Assembly (NCBI RefSeq): GCF_000835495.1
Contig: NW_015622544.1
Location: 1,569,704-1,633,703 of the forward strand
DNA from: Cladophialophora immunda
Taxonomy: Eukaryota; Ascomycota; Eurotiomycetes; Chaetothyriales; Herpotrichiellaceae
Direction: 5' to 3'
Length of the DNA stretch: 64,000 nt
Numbering within the stretch: position 1 is the stretch's first letter; every line of letters starts with the position of its first letter. The notes under the pieces are model-generated. The model made no database searches. It saw only the letters and a list, made by a program, of their open reading frames with translations, and was not told the DNA's origin. This document shows, in pieces, positions 10,263-21,036 of the stretch. Position numbers and translations under genes: made by a program.

Positions 10263-11750
10263 CGTGACAGCGGCGAGGGAGTTTTCGGCAGTATCGCAAG
10301 GAATGGTTGAGATGGATGAAGGGGTGTACACCCTTTCAGGCAAGGAAAGGAGGGAGAAAGGTGACGAGAGGAATGGGTGAAAGGGGAGAGAAGAAAAGAA
10401 GAGAGAAAATATCCGTGAAGGAGAAATGATTTATAAGGGACTGCCGCCCGCTAGTGAATCACGCTCATGTTGATATGAGGGCCGGGTGAGGCAGGAACAA
10501 CATGTGGCACGAGTGACACTCTCGATCAAGCGCACGCTGAGCAGGTGAATAGGTCTTGGCGGCCTGGCGACAACTTCATCGTGATATCGTCGCCCACGAT
10601 GGACCGGCAGTCACCACTCACCCCAATCCATGGTTCTTCGACGACTCGACCAGGTCTAGCAGAGGTGTCTACCTTCGACGTACTCCCAACACCTCCCTCT
10701 CCTCTTGATTCCCTGCAACGGAGCAACGGATATTCCTGTGTATGATGAGCAAGAGAGGCATTGGGGTTGACAACGACGGGTGCCAGAAATCCAGGATCTT
10801 GGGAAAACAGGAGGAAGAGCTACATATGTGTCAGACCATGCTGCAAGAAAACAGACTGCGGGAAGCGGGGACTGTTTTGGTGGCCACCAAGAACGTTGAC
10901 TTCTTGCCAGTTTGGTCTTCGTTCAAGAGTAGGTCCCAAGGAATATCCTGTCGAGAGTGAGAGTGGGCTCAGAAGATAAGAAGGTTGCCTGTTCATTCAA
11001 TCAAGCGAGCTTCGAACTGTCAAAGCGGACTGAGCCTGCAAGACCGAGGTCAAGAGAAGGGAACACCAAGGGAGATCCGGGTACGAGAACGATGCGGCCA
11101 TCCAGGTCAACGAGGATCACGACAGGAAGCAACAATCAGAATCTTCCGGAACAAAGCCTCAATGACAAGCCAGTAGTATAAGGTGTCGTTGCTATTAGTC
11201 GTTGTCATCAGTCTCGATAGATCAAACAAAAACACCTTTCAAGCTCCATGAATCATATCCAACACGCCAATCCAATGCCCGGTGCCACCATTTCCTGATT
11301 CGTATGACCGGGTTTTGCCATGATGGTTATCAATCTTTGGGAGGAAATCCGTTTCCAGTATTTTTCAATACGCCTCCAGGATCCATGGAAAGATGGTGGA
11401 CAGAATAGTCCGACTCCAGTAAAGTGACGCGCTGATTGGTATCGCTCTGTAATCATAGACCGCGCAAACTGTGTTGCCTCTGAAACCTCCAACAGTTCGT
11501 GGCATCATGAGCGCCGATGTAACAATCCGGTTGTATTTCCATGGCACAAGTCGTCATGTCAATCCGGGCATAACAATAACAGTGCATTTGCAATCCATGT
11601 GGCCTGCTTGTTCCAAGGCCTGCGGCACGGCCGGGCAAGAATATAGGGACCTTTGAAATGTGAATCCCGGGGTTTGGGGTAGCTCCTGCTCAGGCCTAAC
11701 ATTATCCAGGGACGTATGCTGAATGAAAAAGGTCACAAGCAAGATGGCGC
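10263..11750. other. Intergenic, BTB 5' side to RfeG-like 3' side
   Basis: 1.49 kb. Bases 10340-10440 are C/T-rich on minus and probably form the BTB 5' leader and promoter. The remainder has only short, motif-free frames; none is supported as a gene. Confidence 0.45.
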
Positions 11751-13163
11751 TCATCTTCTAGAGGTACGTGTCTCTGGATAGCTGGGTGGGTAGGGACCAC
11801 CCATCAGGTCTCTCCCTCGCCCATCATAAGATGCTGATATCGATTGGGTGACAGACGGTGCTGTCCTCGCTGGGTATGGGGGCTGGCTGTAGCCAGTTGA
11901 TGGTGCGACTCGGCTGATGGCTGATGTCGGGGGCGTGGTGTTACCGCCATGTAACGTCCGTGGTTCTCTGTCTACTCCGTAGTATGCCGGTTGGCCTGGA
12001 GCGTATCCTGCCTGCTGAGAAGAGATGGCATATTGGGTATATCCAGGTTCCGGGGGATAGCCAGTAGTGACCGGTATACGGCCAGTAGCCACGGGACGGG
12101 GAGGTTCCAGGTCACGCTCACGATCACGCTCACGCTCACGGGGTTCACGATGCCTGGGAAGCGTACGATAATCATCCTCGTCAAGGTCCATGTCTCCAGG
12201 CTGTGGGAAGCGTCGTCGGTCTTGGGTCCTTTCTTGCGAGTCTGCCAAGTCGGCATAGGAACCTGCCCGAGCCTTAGACTCGTTTGCTGGAGGTGTCGTG
12301 CGGCCCATACCTCGGGTTTCACCCTGTCGTCGCCTTCGTTCTTTTTCGCGCAGCCATCTCTCGGTCTCATCACGGAGGCTCTGTTCCATCGCCTACCCAG
12401 GGGTCGGTCAGTATTGGAATCTCATGAGACGGGGGAAAGGCGGCAAGCCGGAGTGCGTACCGTCGTAAGTGCGCGATATGCCCTCACCCAGTATCCCGGA
12501 CGTCCCTAATGACACATGTTAGCAACCACACTTACCATAGAACGACCTTGTGAGGCAGCATACACGAGCGTCGACACCGGGACGACATGTGGCATCTTGG
12601 CCAAGGAATTTGCAAATCTCATGTTGGATCACTTCGCGTTCGATTCCTTCTCCTGGGCACCAGAATTCGGAAAGCTGGAGTTGTGGCCTCGAGGGTTCAT
12701 CACGGTCCCTCATGGTTGCGTCCATTGGCATACGACGGCTGGGAGGAACAGGATCAAGGTAGTCACGGTCTTCACGAGGATATCTCTGGGGCAATTGGCG
12801 GTACATTGTTCCAGTGGCGGGATCTTGATACAGTCTTTCAGGAGGCTCGACGCTACGGCTGTCCACGGTACGTTCCGACCGGAGGGGATCGATGCTCCTG
12901 GCAGTGTTGGCCCTTGTTGGGTCTCTTGCGATATCCATGCGGTCCATCCTGGGGTCCGGGCGGGCTTCCACACGGCGGTCAATGCCAATGTCCATGACAT
13001 CCGACATTGGAGTGTCTCTTTCTCTTCGTTCGGGGTGGTCGTCTATTATCCTTCTCTCTCGGGGTGCAGGTTCAACACGCTCGCGGGGTTCACGCTCACG
13101 TTCTCGTTCTCTTCGACGAGGCTCGCCTCCGCGGTAGTCTCGGTCATCATAACGGGAGGACAT
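11751..13163 (-). CDS. RfeG-like putative transcription regulator
   Basis: Resembles the Aspergillus protein annotated as transcription factor RfeG; function unproven. Three exons give 428 residues: 12564-13163, 12461-12505 (45-nt micro-exon) and 11751-12392. The start ATG is at 13163 (MSSRYDDRD). The N-terminus is Arg/Glu repeat-rich (REREREREPRERVE). The conserved core spans all exons: FWCPGEGIEREVIQHEICKF, then GRPGYWVRAYRALTT from the micro-exon, then AMEQSLRDETERWLREKERR. A second RE/RD tract (PRERERDRERDLE) and a Pro/Tyr/Ser-rich C-terminus follow. Intron 1 (12506-12563) uses donor GTATGC, although a better GTAAGT lies within it; that donor would leave a 30-nt intron and break the frame. 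Confidence 0.78.
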
Positions 13164-15464
13164 GCTGGCGGCCGCGAATATAAAGGGCCTCCGATGCGCG
13201 AGGGACAGATCCTTGTTCCGTTGGGCAGCAACAAAGGCGGGAACAGACAAATGGGAAGGAAAGTGATCAGGAGAACGGTTTGAGGATAAGCGACAGGATT
13301 GCGTTGGTCAGGTTCCTTGTGGGCTAAGATAACTCCTGGGTAATCAAAATCCACCGGGATAGACAAGTCCAAGGAGTCCGTAGGGATTGAGATCCAATGA
13401 ATGGGTATGGCCTGGATAAAGGAGTGGGCGATTGTGATTAATCGGACGGGGGGGAAGGGTGACGATGGAAGGGACAAGTTTTGCTGGTTGACGAGATGTG
13501 GAAATGGGAAAGATAGAAGAGAAGGGAGAGGGGGCGAGTTGTGTGCGCACAGCGCGCAGGCAGAACTGCCACCAGGCGGCTTTTGGGCAGAGGCCTAGTG
13601 AGCCAGAGGCAGAGGCTGCACAGCGTGGTGGCTCAAGCGAGGCCCTACCACCCAATCGATGCTCATACACGGCCCTGTACAGCCGCCCAATCCAAATAAG
13701 CCGCTTGGGGTGCCCAGCGAGCCAGGTCACAGGTGTACGGAGTACTTGACACGCCTACTCCTCGCCTGGAGAGGTACCTATCGACCTAGGTATGTACAGC
13801 AAAAGTCAAGGAACGAGAGTAGCTTGCTGATCAATACCCCGGAGTGCACAACAGTGGTCAACGGCGCCTCCCAAGACCCCTCGTCTCTTCCCCATTTTAG
13901 TCGCGACTGGCTGTCTCTTTGCGCCTCCTGCGGCATAATACAGGGTGCAAGAGGAAGGAAAAGCGAGCATCGAGTCAGCGCGATGTCTCGCCAGATCCTG
14001 AAACGCGAGACACGGTGGAAGTGGGATGATGATCATACTGGCTGGTTGCACCACAAACCGTCGATCAACAGGCACCCAGTCTAGCAGAGAATAGAAGGTG
14101 GCATTCTAGCTATCGAATAGAAATCAAGCCTCGTCCTTGATGGGATGGCTAACCGGCGAGGCGAGGTGCCAGAGAGAAATTTCAGTTCGCAGGCAAAGGA
14201 CAGCAGAAAGAAGGCATAGCAGACTGCTTATCAAAAGGACCTTGCAAGCAACTCTGTACCTTACGGTAGACCCAACCACTGCAAACACTTAGTCGCAACA
14301 TGTGCTTCCCATGGAGCCTTCCATCCCGTTTGCTTCCAGAAAGAAAGAGTGGGAAAAGAAGATTCCCAAGTCTCTTCACTTTCACCTCATCCTCTCCACT
14401 CCATCCTCCCTCTCGATCATGGCAACTTGCCTCGAGAGCGACATCCCCAGTTCATCAAATTGCCCCAAATATCCTCAGTCGTCAGATTACCTCCCTTCGT
14501 CACCCTGTCCTGGCACCCCCGTGGCGGACATGGACAAGCGAGGCCCGCGCGTGGGAGGCTTGCAGAAGCCTTGGAGCTTACCGGCCGGTCGATTCCTTAC
14601 ACGGGGGTTTATCAGTGCAGATGACCGGAAAAAGCTCAGCCTAGTGACACCGGTGAGCTCAGACAACCCCCAAACATGCCAGCTGGGACTCGGTATCCAG
14701 CCAATGGCCTCCCGTTGGGCAGCAAGACTGATGGGCGTCGCGTCTCTGTGCGTTTCTGACCAGCCAAGAAAGGACGCCATGGGGCTACAATTGGCCACCG
14801 CAATCTATCACGGGTTGGGCATCTACTGAGTCTTTTGCGCTGTTGCATGTGTGACATGTCACATTTTCTCCGAATCGCACGAAGCTTATTGACCATGAGG
14901 TGAGAAGACCAAAATGCCTCCAGGCCCGATGCGCTCACCGTCTATTGCATAATAGTTCCATGCCGGGGAGCCCACTACCTCTTCTGTTGAATTGTTGAAG
15001 ACAACGAGAGACAGGAAGAAACCTGGAGTTTTAAAAGCTAGGAATCTGGCAGCCTAGGCTTCGAACCCATCGAGAACTTGATGATCTACCACGTCCCTAC
15101 TGAATATCACTTTCCAGACCGGTGTGGCAGGTAGGTTGTACCCAACATACAGCTCCACAAGAGCAAACACGGGATAAAATGGAGATGGCATGGTCCGACA
15201 CGCAGACAGCCAGTGGATATACGCATTGGCGTCTTGACTTTCGACCGTTCCGAATCTTTCAGAGCCCAATATCAAGAATTCGTGACACATAGGTTGGCTT
15301 TCCGTTTCAGGTGGCTTGGTTCTGAGCGTGCCGATGCGTGCACTACTCGGGCGGCAAGACGGTCAGATGCTTTCTTTACTCAGGGATAGGCAAGAGCAGC
15401 GGATCATATTTGTGTCTGTGGAACGACTATCACCTTCTCCGACTGCAAGATTGTGCAGCCACCC
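13164..15464. other. Intergenic upstream of RfeG-like gene
   Basis: 2.3 kb. The part next to 13164 is the RfeG-like promoter and leader; GTACGGAGTAC lies at 13735-13745. An open frame at 14419-14829 (136 codons from ATG, Ser/Pro-rich) shows no recognised family and is listed separately at low confidence. Nothing else is recognised. Confidence 0.4.
14419..14829 (+). CDS. Doubtful small open frame
   Basis: An ATG-initiated frame of 136 residues (MATCLESDIPSSSNCPK...) in an otherwise empty region. It has no recognised domain, signal peptide or membrane segment. The composition is Ser/Pro/Leu-rich, as expected from translated non-coding DNA of this base composition. It is kept only because the region is long and otherwise unexplained. 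Confidence 0.15.
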   Translation: MATCLESDIPSSSNCPKYPQSSDYLPSSPCPGTPVADMDKRGPRVGGLQKPWSLPAGRFLTRGFISADDRKKLSLVTPVSSDNPQTCQLGLGIQPMASRWAARLMGVASLCVSDQPRKDAMGLQLATAIYHGLGIY

Positions 15465-16615
15465 TCACAGCTTCGACTTGGCTCCGCCAGTGACTGCCTT
15501 GATCCGGAACCCTGTCCGGGGAAAATGTAGGCGGACCTCCTTTCCCTTGGCTTGGGTGCTCAGGACAACTTCATCCTCAGTCAACCCAACCAGGCGGCCC
15601 TGGTCATGATGCTGGGTGCCCAAGTCGATTGGAAACACTTCCACTTCGGTTCCTGGCTGCAATCCAAGAGGATCCGCGGGGTCAACGCCCAAGTCCTTGT
15701 CGACGAAGGAAGCGTTGAGGATCCGCTCAGCTGCAGCGTCGCCTTTCAAAGAGGCCGGTTTCGGCGCTTGAGCTTTGGCGGCCTTGAGAACATTGTTGAA
15801 CCTGGCAATCCACGCAAATACCTTGGGATATCCCTTGTCAGAGATCAACTCCCGGGGAAGTGCCCCTTTGAGTCCATTCAACCAATCAAAGGTCCAGATG
15901 GCTGGGGCCACTTGCATTAGCCAAATCGACATGGTATAGCGACCCTGCTAGGTGCCTGCAGTGTACTTTTTGCTTACCTTCGATGTCGGCCAGAGTCGGC
16001 TTTTCCGTCTTGAGTACCCATTTCCGCCCATCGGCCAGTAAGGTAGTCTCGAGGAGCTTGAATCCGCTTCTGATGGCTGCCACGGCCTCGGGTCGATTCT
16101 CGGCGATGTATTCCTTGCTCCATGGTCGGCCGGAGTACTCTTCTCGATCTTTGGTGAATTTAGGATCGTTCAAAAGTGGCATACTCGTCGGGATCAGCTG
16201 CGACGCTCGTGTAAAGAGTCCCGCCTCTATGTTCCAAATTTCCAGAAACTTCTCAATGGCCTTCTCTTCGGGGCTTGATGCACCCAGAGCGCCTTCGGGG
16301 AACAATTCTTCCAACTTGCGCAGGATGATTCGACTGTCGCAGTAGACATCACGGCCTATGCTCATTACGGGAATTCGTCTGTACTTGACACCCAGGACAC
16401 TGAGATCTGGTCGAGGCATGACCGGCGGTTGCTTCTACACTAGTTTTCAGTAGGCGCTCAGTCAAGACAACAAGGATGGGCGAATGGCTGGCGGTCACTT
16501 CACTTACACACTCAGCATAGTCCATGCCTCGCAGACTCAGATACCACAGAACTCTCCTAGCGAAGGGCGAGAACGAGTAGTGGTAGAGGACAATGCCGTT
16601 GTTTGGACCGGCCAT
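15465..16615 (-). CDS. Glutathione S-transferase-like protein
   Basis: Three exons give 333 residues: 16508-16615, 15978-16434 and 15465-15901. The N-terminal thioredoxin-like domain starts GIVLYHYSFSPFARRVLWYL, a GST signature with Ser/Pro in place of a CxxC pair, and continues through the glutathione-binding DSRIILRKLEELFP segment (about residues 68-80). The helical C-terminal domain follows (about 100-230), with FDWLNGLKG near its end. The last 90 or so residues form a separate beta-rich extension (GTEVEVFPIDLGTQHHDQGR) that ordinary GSTs of 220-240 residues lack. Likely a cytosolic conjugating or stress enzyme; the class is not assigned. It is divergent from the small gene at 17255. Confidence 0.85.
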
Positions 16616-17254
16616 CTTTGCTCGACGCTTACAACGATCGGAGAAAAGGATTCGCGGATGGATGGCACAGTGCTGATTCTTGGAGGCAGTACGGAAACTT
16701 GTTGGTTTGGGTATATACCAACAGGAAGCCGAAGTTGGCTGCTGAATTGAATATTATCGCTTGATTATGTCTCGTTGTTCATGGTGAAAGCTCTTTGCCT
16801 CGGCAACTCGACGGGCTGCGGGGGACGTAGCTCTTCGACAGAGCTTAAGAAAGCTAAGCTAAATGTTGACGGAATCAACGCTAATCAAGTCGAGACACAG
16901 TCAACCTCTGCTGCTTCCCTCTCATCAGTGCATTCTTTCCAAAGCCAGAGATGGCATTTCACGCCAATCTCTCTTTCATGGACCTGATCACCACGACGCA
17001 GCTTTGCCATCATGACTGGAACCCAGGCACTTCAGAGGCAAGTTTCGTGACATCATTATCTCCACTGGATGACGATAATGTCAATTGCACACGAGATCAA
17101 CTTCGATCCCTGAGCTCAGAGGCGAGCTGATCGAGCGATAAATTGTGTGGGAGAATCTATCTGTTTCTTCGTTTCTGCACTTCCACCAGAATACACCGTT
17201 GCTATCACCCTTGATTCAAACCTTGACGTGAACAGTGACTATTTTGAATCCATC
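16616..17254. promoter_or_regulatory. Divergent intergenic region, GST-like / small conserved gene
   Basis: 639 bp between two divergent start codons, holding both promoters. Only short motif-free frames are seen. Confidence 0.45.
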
Positions 17255-17772
17255 ATGGCTCAATCCGGACGAGACAGCGGGGGCGACCTCTTCGACATGG
17301 CACAGGAAGGTACAAAGGTCCCGGACGACGCAGCAGAGCCTAGATACATACCCTCGAATGCACGACCCGATCAAATAGCCTCTGAACTAGATCGCAACGC
17401 CCTGGGTGGCCGGACACTTGCAGAGGCAGCGACCAATGATGGTGATATCCCAAGGGTGAGTCTCGGTTCAACATCTTCCCCATGCCTCAAGCTGACTATC
17501 TGTAGACTACCAGTGACACTGTTGCCAATGATATTCTCACTGGCACAGGAGACTCCCTGCCCTCTCAAGTCGACTCTAAACGACTGCACGCAGTGCCTGG
17601 CGGTGTCACTCACGATCCATTTGCCAAGGGCTCGACAAGAATGACGGAGCACAAGGCACAGCCGTCGGATTTTGTCAAGGGTGCGTCGGATGGCCCGCGA
17701 ACTGATCGAGCCCCGGGCCAGGAGGGATTAAGTGATGAGCAGGCGATGGACAACCTTGAGCGCAGAGGATAG
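17255..17772 (+). CDS. Small conserved fungal protein, unknown function
   Basis: Two exons, 17255-17455 and 17506-17772, flank a 50-nt phase-0 intron (GTGAGT..TGTAG) and give 155 residues. The protein is hydrophilic and probably disordered: MAQSGRDSGGDLFDMAQEG, then RYIPSNARPDQIASELDRNA, and after the junction a Gly/Asp/Ser-rich half with HAVPGGVTHDPFAKGSTRMT and GLSDEQAMDNLERRG at the end. It has no signal peptide, TM segment or enzyme motif. I do not recognise a named family. Support comes from the clean splice restoring a second frame of similar composition and from its defined position between flanking genes. Confidence 0.65.
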
Positions 17773-18386
17773 GGGTAAGAATGGCATGACAGCAATTGGT
17801 ATAACAATTGGTATAGCGTAGGTCTTTATCAAGGAATACCTCAAAACAGTCCTCAACGAAAGACATCCACTCACAAACGGGTCTCCTCATTCTATGCTTG
17901 CATGGCACATACCCACACCATGTCTCTCAAAGGTCAGCCCTTCATCAAAGCCTCTTAAACGCCGCCTGGGGCTTCCTAAAGCAGCTGTCAAGGACTCCAG
18001 CGACAGTAGTGGGGGAGCGCTATATGCTTTGATTTGCGCAGGCGGAGGTGCGAGGATATCCGACCCTCCAATTGCGCCCTTGCAGCGTCCTTCTCCGCAC
18101 TTTGGTTGTTCCTGCCTCCTGCCTGCGTCGCGCCCTTCAATTTTCCACAGCATGATCCAACAATGAAAACCTTCGCCTACCCCCGTGATCCCCTCCTGAC
18201 CTTTTCATTTGATTCCTATATTGTCTGGAGTAAGCCCAATGCTATCAGTTTAGACTGACCTCTCCTTTCAGTCGAGCGCTGGAAACCTGCTTCAGGACGC
18301 GGGTCAGTAGTCTTCACTTTGCTCCTCCCCCGCACCAATTACAGTCGCAGTACTCGACGTCCACAAAGCTTGGTTGAATACGAACA
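17773..18386. promoter_or_regulatory. Upstream region of GABA transaminase
   Basis: 614 bp holding the GABA-transaminase promoter. A GTAAGC donor near 18231 and a TTTCAG acceptor near 18272 could mark a 5' UTR intron of about 42 nt, but this is short and unproven. Confidence 0.4.
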
Positions 18387-19952
18387 ATGGCGTCCTTCCT
18401 GCGAGCCTCCGTCGGACTGCGTGCTGCCAGTCGCCTAGCGATCCCAGCTCGATCCTCCTTGAGATCAACACCCGTTCGAGCTTTGGCGACAAGCACGGAC
18501 AAGCGTAAAGCTGCCGCCGTAGCCCAAGCCCACGTCGAGACGCCTTCAATGGAGACAGCATTCTTTCCCGATGAGCCCGTTGGGCCCAAGGTGGTTACGC
18601 CTATTCCAGGGCCTCAGAGCCAAAAGGCCATTGCAGAGCTCCACAAGATATTTGATACTCGCAGCCTCAACATGCTGGCAAACTACCAACAGAGTTACGC
18701 CAACTATATCGCCGATCCCGATGGAAACGTGCTGCTCGATGTCTACGCCCAGATTGCCTCCATTCCTGTCGGTTACAACAACCCTTCGCTCCTGCTCGCC
18801 GCTACCAGTCCAGAGATGGCGTCCGCGATCATCAACCGACCCGCGTTAGGCAACTTCCCTTCGCATGACTGGGCTTCGATCCTCCAGACCGGTATTCTTC
18901 GAGCGGCGCCCAAGGGCATGGACCAGGTCTTCACTGCCACGGCCGGTTCCGACGCAAATGAGACCGCCTACAAAGCCGCTTTCATGTGGAAGCGACAGCA
19001 GGAGCGTGGCGGTCGAGATGTGGAATTCACGCCAGAAGAGATCGAGAGCACGATGAAGAACCAGAAGCCTGGCTCCCCTGATATGTCGATCATGTCATTC
19101 AAAACTGCCTTCCACGGCCGCCTGTTTGGGACTCTATCCACCACGCGCAGCAAGCCCATCCACAAGATTGACATCCCGGCCTTTGACTGGCCTCAATGCT
19201 CCTTCCCTTCTCTCAAGTACCCACTCGAACAGTACGCGGAAGAAAACGCGGCCGAAGAAAAGAGATGCCTGGAGGAAGCTGAACATATCATCAAAACATA
19301 CCACAATCCAGTGGCGGCTGTGATCGTAGAACCCATACAGTCCGAAGGCGGCGACAACCACGCCAGTCCAGCCTTCTTTAGAGGTCTACGAGAAATCACC
19401 CGCCGCAACAACGTCCTCCTGATCGTCGACGAAGTGCAAACCGGTGTCGGCGCGACAGGCAAGTTTTGGGCTCACGATCACTGGAATCTGCAAGATCCAC
19501 CGGACATGGTGACATTCTCCAAAAAGGCACAAACGGCGGGATACTACTTTGGCAACCCAGACTTGCGACCGAACAAGCCATATCGACAATTCAACACCTG
19601 GATGGGCGACCCCGCACGAGCAATTCTCTTCCGCGCTATCCTCAATGAAATCGAGAGATTGAACCTGGTGGAGAATACAGCGGTGGTGGGTGGCTACCTA
19701 TACGCAGGCATTGAAAGGCTCGCTCAGCAATATCCTCAACAATTCCAAAACCTCCGAGGTAAAGGACAAGGCACTTTTATCGCCTTTGATAATCCCAAAC
19801 GTGACGAATTCTTGGCAAAGGCCAAGACGCTCGGTATTAACATTGGTGGTAGTGGTGCGTCGGCTGTGCGGTTGAGGCCGATGCTGATATTCCAGAAGCA
19901 CCATGCTGACATTCTGCTTGATGCTTTCGAAAAGTTGGCCAAGTCTCTGTGA
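18387..19952 (+). CDS. gatA: 4-aminobutyrate aminotransferase, mitochondrial
   Basis: Class III PLP transaminase converting GABA and 2-oxoglutarate to succinic semialdehyde and glutamate in the GABA shunt. Single exon, 521 residues. The first 30 or so residues are Arg/Ser/Ala-rich and lack acids (MASFLRASVGLRAASRLAIP), fitting a mitochondrial presequence. Family blocks are the substrate region NYQQSYANYIADPDGN (about 95-110), TATAGSDANETAYK for the PLP phosphate, SFKTAFHGRLFGTLS, DEVQTGVGATGKFW (Asp348 pairs with the PLP ring) and FSKKAQTAGYY, where Lys379 or Lys380 is the Schiff-base lysine. Length and order agree with eukaryotic GABA-T. No neighbouring GABA-pathway gene is seen. Confidence 0.95.
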   Translation: MASFLRASVGLRAASRLAIPARSSLRSTPVRALATSTDKRKAAAVAQAHVETPSMETAFFPDEPVGPKVVTPIPGPQSQKAIAELHKIFDTRSLNMLANYQQSYANYIADPDGNVLLDVYAQIASIPVGYNNPSLLLAATSPEMASAIINRPALGNFPSHDWASILQTGILRAAPKGMDQVFTATAGSDANETAYKAAFMWKRQQERGGRDVEFTPEEIESTMKNQKPGSPDMSIMSFKTAFHGRLFGTLSTTRSKPIHKIDIPAFDWPQCSFPSLKYPLEQYAEENAAEEKRCLEEAEHIIKTYHNPVAAVIVEPIQSEGGDNHASPAFFRGLREITRRNNVLLIVDEVQTGVGATGKFWAHDHWNLQDPPDMVTFSKKAQTAGYYFGNPDLRPNKPYRQFNTWMGDPARAILFRAILNEIERLNLVENTAVVGGYLYAGIERLAQQYPQQFQNLRGKGQGTFIAFDNPKRDEFLAKAKTLGINIGGSGASAVRLRPMLIFQKHHADILLDAFEKLAKSL

Positions 19953-20220
19953 GGCGCAAAAGTTCGTGTGTGTATCGAGGAGTTGTCGCTTGGTGGCTTG
20001 ACTCTGTAGCGTTTGGCGCAAATCTCTGTTACCGGTGGTCTCCATTAATGGAGGTATCGTAGCGCATGAATAACAAGTCCTTCCTTCAGTCCGTGTATCA
20101 TTCATTTGACAGTCCCACGCTCATTCTAGATGGGGTGCCTCCCTCACTTCCAGCGACCCTGTCATCCGGGCATAGAATGGTGCAGATCATCCTCCGCAAT
20201 CGTCCCGAGTCCTTCGGGGG

Positions 20221-20636
20221 TCAAGAAGCCGCAACACTGTCCTCCTCCATCGCGCTTCCATCTCTTGGGATATACTTGATGCCATTGTCCTCCAGCGAAT
20301 CTATTATCTCCCTCGGAAGAGTTCCCACGACTTTTACAGCATAAATCCCGGGCACGTAATCGGTCAGGCGTTGCCATCGAGCAACCCAAGATGTCTTAGG
20401 ATCTCCCATCGCAATCAAACCTTCGAAGACTTGAGAAGTGCATTCTTGGATCGCGTCTTGAGAATTGCGCAGGCCAAGAATTTCCTCGCAGTTGGGGCAA
20501 CCGTTGCGGTAGAATTCCTACGGTTCGAAGGTCAGCCGTGGCGAAGGGCAGGAAACGATGACATGCAGCTTACAGTGGCTGTCTGGACAATGGAGCAGAC
20601 CATACAGGCGCGTGTGCGGCCACCGCGGCCCGCCAT
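20221..20636 (-). CDS. SPT4: Transcription elongation factor SPT4
   Basis: Zinc-finger partner of SPT5 in the DSIF complex that clamps RNA polymerase II. Exon 1 is 20574-20636; intron 20518-20573 (56 nt, GTAAGC..GTAG); exon 2 is 20221-20517; 119 residues. The four zinc-binding cysteines are C11, C14, C28 and C31, and the intron lies between the two CxxC knuckles. The core includes EEILGLRNSQDAIQECTS, WVARWQRLTDYVPGIYAVKV and LPREIIDSLEDNGIKYIPRD. The ATG at 20636 is chosen as the nearest start to the zinc finger; the N-terminus is a little shorter than in some orthologues. The gene is divergent from protein phosphatase 5. Confidence 0.95.
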
Positions 20637-21036
20637 GATGAGGATGAAGAGATGGTATGACGAAAATGCGAGAGATGCACAGATGCAGGGGCGTTTGCTG
20701 CCCGCAGTTGCAAACAACCAACTGCCATTTAAGGCTTCGGATGATCGGCCGGTAGCGTGGAGCTAGGCATCACTTAACGAGATCTGGCGCCGGTCGTGGA
20801 CAGTTCATGAGCCCAAAACTGCAGGTCTGGCGAGATTCTTTTGACTTCTCCGAAAGTTCTCGACTTGCGGCCTGTCGGCGACAAAAAACTAGGTGAGGCA
20901 AGTGAACACTCGACCACCCATTGCTCAACGCAGTTCGCTCACGACACCGGAATGATACGATAGCACTCGTGGCTCTACTCCCCCGCACTTGTTCTCTCAT
21001 TTTTCCCTGGCCGATTCAACCCCCATCTCTTCGGCC
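20637..21036. promoter_or_regulatory. Shared divergent promoter region, SPT4 / PP5
   Basis: 400 bp between two divergent start codons; both promoters must be here. No coding potential is recognised. Confidence 0.55.

Noticed and set aside
10263..10343. Longer start for the BTB protein at 10343
   Set aside because: That codon is TTG; the first ATG that precedes the BTB fold is at 10262.
12533..12563. Use of the GTAAGT donor in the RfeG-like gene
   Set aside because: It would leave a 30-nt intron and break the reading frame; the GTATGC donor gives a 58-nt intron and the family reading.
15057..15075. Possible tRNA T-arm on minus (TTCGAA core)
   Set aside because: The flanking bases do not pair as a 5-bp stem and no acceptor or anticodon arm is found.
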